Origin: JAFAZJ01 sp050183765
GTDB lineage: Bacteria > Pseudomonadota > Alphaproteobacteria > Reyranellales > Reyranellaceae
Direction: 5' to 3'
DNA length: 7,203 nt
Assembly: GCA_050183765.1 (NCBI GenBank)
Contig: JBFXAZ010000184.1
Location: forward strand, 1 to 7,203
The notes under the pieces were generated by a model. It was not told the origin of the DNA. It made no database searches and saw only the letters and a list, made by a program, of their open reading frames with translations. Positions 6,258 through 7,203 of the stretch are shown piece by piece (positions within the stretch are counted from its first letter, which is position 1; each line of letters opens with the position of its first letter). A program made the position numbers and the translations under genes.

Positions 6258-6506
6258 TCAGTGGAGGCGGCGGGCGGCCGCGAGTTCGCTCCAGGTCTTG
6301 TCGGCGTCGAGCAGGCCGGCGGGCGGCGCGGCGCGGTCGAGGTCCTGGTAGCGGAAGGTGCCGCAGCTGTCTTCGGGCATGCCCTGGCGGGCGGTGAAGA
6401 GCTCGACGCTGTCGGACTTGGTGACGGCAAGCAGGATGCCGGGTTCGTACCACAGGCCATCGCAGCGGGCGAGATGGCCGGGTTTCAGGAAGAACGTCTT
6501 GCACAT
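6258..6506 (-). CDS. Small hypothetical protein, 82 residues
   Basis: Encodes 82 residues beginning MCKTFFLKPGHLARC. Third codon positions are overwhelmingly G or C and the protein has a globular look, so it is probably real. The ATG at 6506 is preferred because AGGGGTGG lies about 9-10 nt upstream; an in-frame ATG six codons earlier (6524) has no clear ribosome site, and a still longer version from about 6584 adds a Gly/Cys-rich run. Visible features are Cys2, Cys15 and Cys48, an aromatic patch DGLWYEPG (16-23), a beta-like stretch GILLAVTKSDSVELFTA (23-39) and a charged helical end. There is no signal peptide or membrane segment. No family is recognised. It precedes the 63-residue gene by 29 bp, as if in one operon. 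Confidence 0.65.
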   Translation of the reverse strand: MCKTFFLKPGHLARCDGLWYEPGILLAVTKSDSVELFTARQGMPEDSCGTFRYQDLDRAAPPAGLLDADKTWSELAAARRLH

Positions 6507-6600
6507 GGTGGTGCCACCCCTCATGTCGGTTTCGCCGGTGTGCAGCCCTGGGTTGTTCCCGCAGCCGCACTGAAGCTGCATCAACTTCTACGGCGCACCG

Positions 6601-6615
6601 GCGCGATTGTCGCGC
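6601..6615. promoter_or_regulatory. Perfect inverted repeat, possible operator of the small-gene pair
   Basis: GCGCGA (6601-6606) and TCGCGC (6610-6615) are perfect complements around TTG. The site lies about 95 bp upstream of the 82-residue gene's ATG, where an operator or promoter element would be expected. No regulator for it is identifiable in the window. Confidence 0.35.
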
Positions 6616-6646
6616 AGGCAATGAACCAAATTGGATGAACCGCGCA

Positions 6647-6666
6647 GGGGCGGCGGTTTCCGCCCC
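6647..6666 (-). terminator. Possible terminator hairpin after the right-edge gene
   Basis: GGGGCGG (6647-6653) pairs with CCGCCCC (6660-6666) around a 6-nt loop, and the stem can extend to CGC/GCG with one bulge. It begins 20 bp after the stop codon of the minus-strand gene ending at 6687. Position and stem fit a terminator, but no T-run follows on the minus strand, so it is only a candidate. Confidence 0.4.
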
Positions 6667-6686
6667 GCGATGGTCGCTCCCCGGCC

Positions 6687-7203
6687 CTACGTGTCGCCGG
6701 CCGAGACGCTGTGCACAAGCTCGAATGTCTCGCCGACATGCGCGTACGCGCGTGGATGGCGAATCTCGGCGAAGAAGGACGCATTCTCCCTGCTCGCGGC
6801 GCGCGCGGCGTCGACGTCGGCGAAAAAGGCGATGATCGCCGCATCGATTTGCGCGTCCGCCCCGCCGCGCAGTTCCTGTTCCGTCGTGCGCGCCTGCCCC
6901 ACCGCCGGTTGGCCGTGCAGCAGGTCCAGGCGAAGCGGACCATGCCTCTCGACAATCTCGAACGTCTCCTCGTAGGCGTCGCGGAACGCCAGCGCCACCG
7001 GGCCGATACCCGAACCGATCCGCCGCTCCACCGCGCAGGCGGTGCGGCAGGTGTCGCGGAAGCACGGCAGGATGGCCCGGCTGCGCGGCGTCGGATCGCG
7101 CAGGCGCGCGTAGTAGGCGGGGCTGTCGAAGGCCGCCAGGGTGTCGGCGTCGTAGAGCAGCAGGTACTGCGTCGGGCGCTCGATGCCGCGAAAACGACAG
7201 CCG
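6687..7203 (-). CDS. Partial dimeric alpha/beta-barrel-like protein (EthD/DUF4286-like), N-terminus off window
   Basis: The reading frame is open from the window edge to the TAG at 6687, giving at least 171 residues without a start; a GTG at 7031 would give a 114-residue product but cuts a continuous coding stretch. The visible part has two similar halves. The first has RPTQYLLLYDADTLAAFDSPAYYARL followed by a TPRSR segment (residues about 9-42 of the fragment, counted from the edge), and the second has GPVALAFRDAYEETFEIV followed by an LRLDLLHGQPAV strand. Strand-helix-strand segments with a YLLLYD-type first strand and an S-AYY motif recall EthD or DUF4286-type ferredoxin-like folds, which pair into a barrel. 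Family assignment is from motif resemblance only and function is unknown. A candidate hairpin terminator lies just downstream. Confidence 0.7.
   Translation of the reverse strand, partial: GCRFRGIERPTQYLLLYDADTLAAFDSPAYYARLRDPTPRSRAILPCFRDTCRTACAVERRIGSGIGPVALAFRDAYEETFEIVERHGPLRLDLLHGQPAVGQARTTEQELRGGADAQIDAAIIAFFADVDAARAASRENASFFAEIRHPRAYAHVGETFELVHSVSAGDT

Larger units (their letters stand above)
6507..6686. other. Non-coding gap upstream of the small-gene pair
   Basis: This 180-bp gap lies between the stop of the right-hand partial gene and the small-gene pair and should carry the promoter for the latter. It contains the perfect inverted repeat GCGCGA-TTG-TCGCGC (6601-6615), a direct repeat ATGAACC (6621-6627 and 6635-6641, 14-bp period) flanking the palindrome CCAAATTGG (6626-6634), and a GC hairpin at 6647-6666. 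The 6617-6640 section is markedly more AT-rich than its surroundings. I could not place a convincing -35/-10 pair; GACAAT on the minus strand near 6605-6610 is the nearest -10-like sequence. Confidence 0.5.

Noticed and set aside
5962..6397. Plus-strand frames across the small-gene region
   Set aside because: No ribosome sites or motifs, and they are antisense to small ORFs with better coding signals. The repeated GRPSE peptide simply reflects the 15-bp DNA duplication.
6037..7065. 342-residue minus-strand frame
   Set aside because: Its upper part is Arg/Gly-rich and overlaps the 82-residue gene and the right-edge gene in another frame. Only the last 63 codons, with their own ribosome site, look coding.

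Overview
This 7.2-kb window comes from a high-GC bacterial chromosome. Strong G/C third-position bias, AGGAGG-type ribosome sites, a family-5 solute-binding protein of alphaproteobacterial flavour and GC-rich intergenic hairpin repeats suggest an alphaproteobacterium (Rhodospirillales or Hyphomicrobiales-like). That placement is inference; no rRNA, tRNA or phylogenetic marker is present.

Layout from left to right. Positions 1-232 are non-coding and hold a mosaic of hairpins and direct repeats. Positions 233-2512 (minus) encode a 759-residue exported protein with two parts: an N-terminal domain with four evenly spaced cysteine pairs, and four long helical repeats of about 116 residues of TPR character. 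Positions 2513-2668 hold a near-textbook intrinsic terminator for the next gene plus the leader of the repeat protein. Positions 2669-4258 (minus) encode a secreted family-5 (DppA/OppA-like) ABC-transporter substrate-binding protein. A 133-bp divergent intergenic region follows, then an iron-containing alcohol dehydrogenase (plus, 4392-5555) with every expected metal ligand and an NAD-type Asp39. It converges, with only 4 bp between stop codons, on a HigA/COG5499-type antitoxin-like helix-turn-helix regulator (minus, 5560-5937) that has no visible HigB toxin. Positions 6037-6506 carry two small tandem minus-strand genes (63 and 82 residues) of unknown function. A non-coding stretch with inverted and direct repeats follows, and the right edge holds the 3' part of a minus-strand gene (6687 to the edge) that looks like a dimeric alpha/beta-barrel (EthD/DUF4286-like) protein.

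The genes do not form one pathway. The substrate-binding protein and the dehydrogenase share a divergent control region and might be co-regulated, but no permease or ATPase gene is in view, so a shared role is speculation. The most unusual item is the repeat protein, whose two-level repeat architecture can be read directly from the sequence. I see no CRISPR array, insertion sequence, integrase, phage gene or obvious defence system. The next most useful leads are the small-gene pair and its palindromic start region, and the orphan antitoxin.
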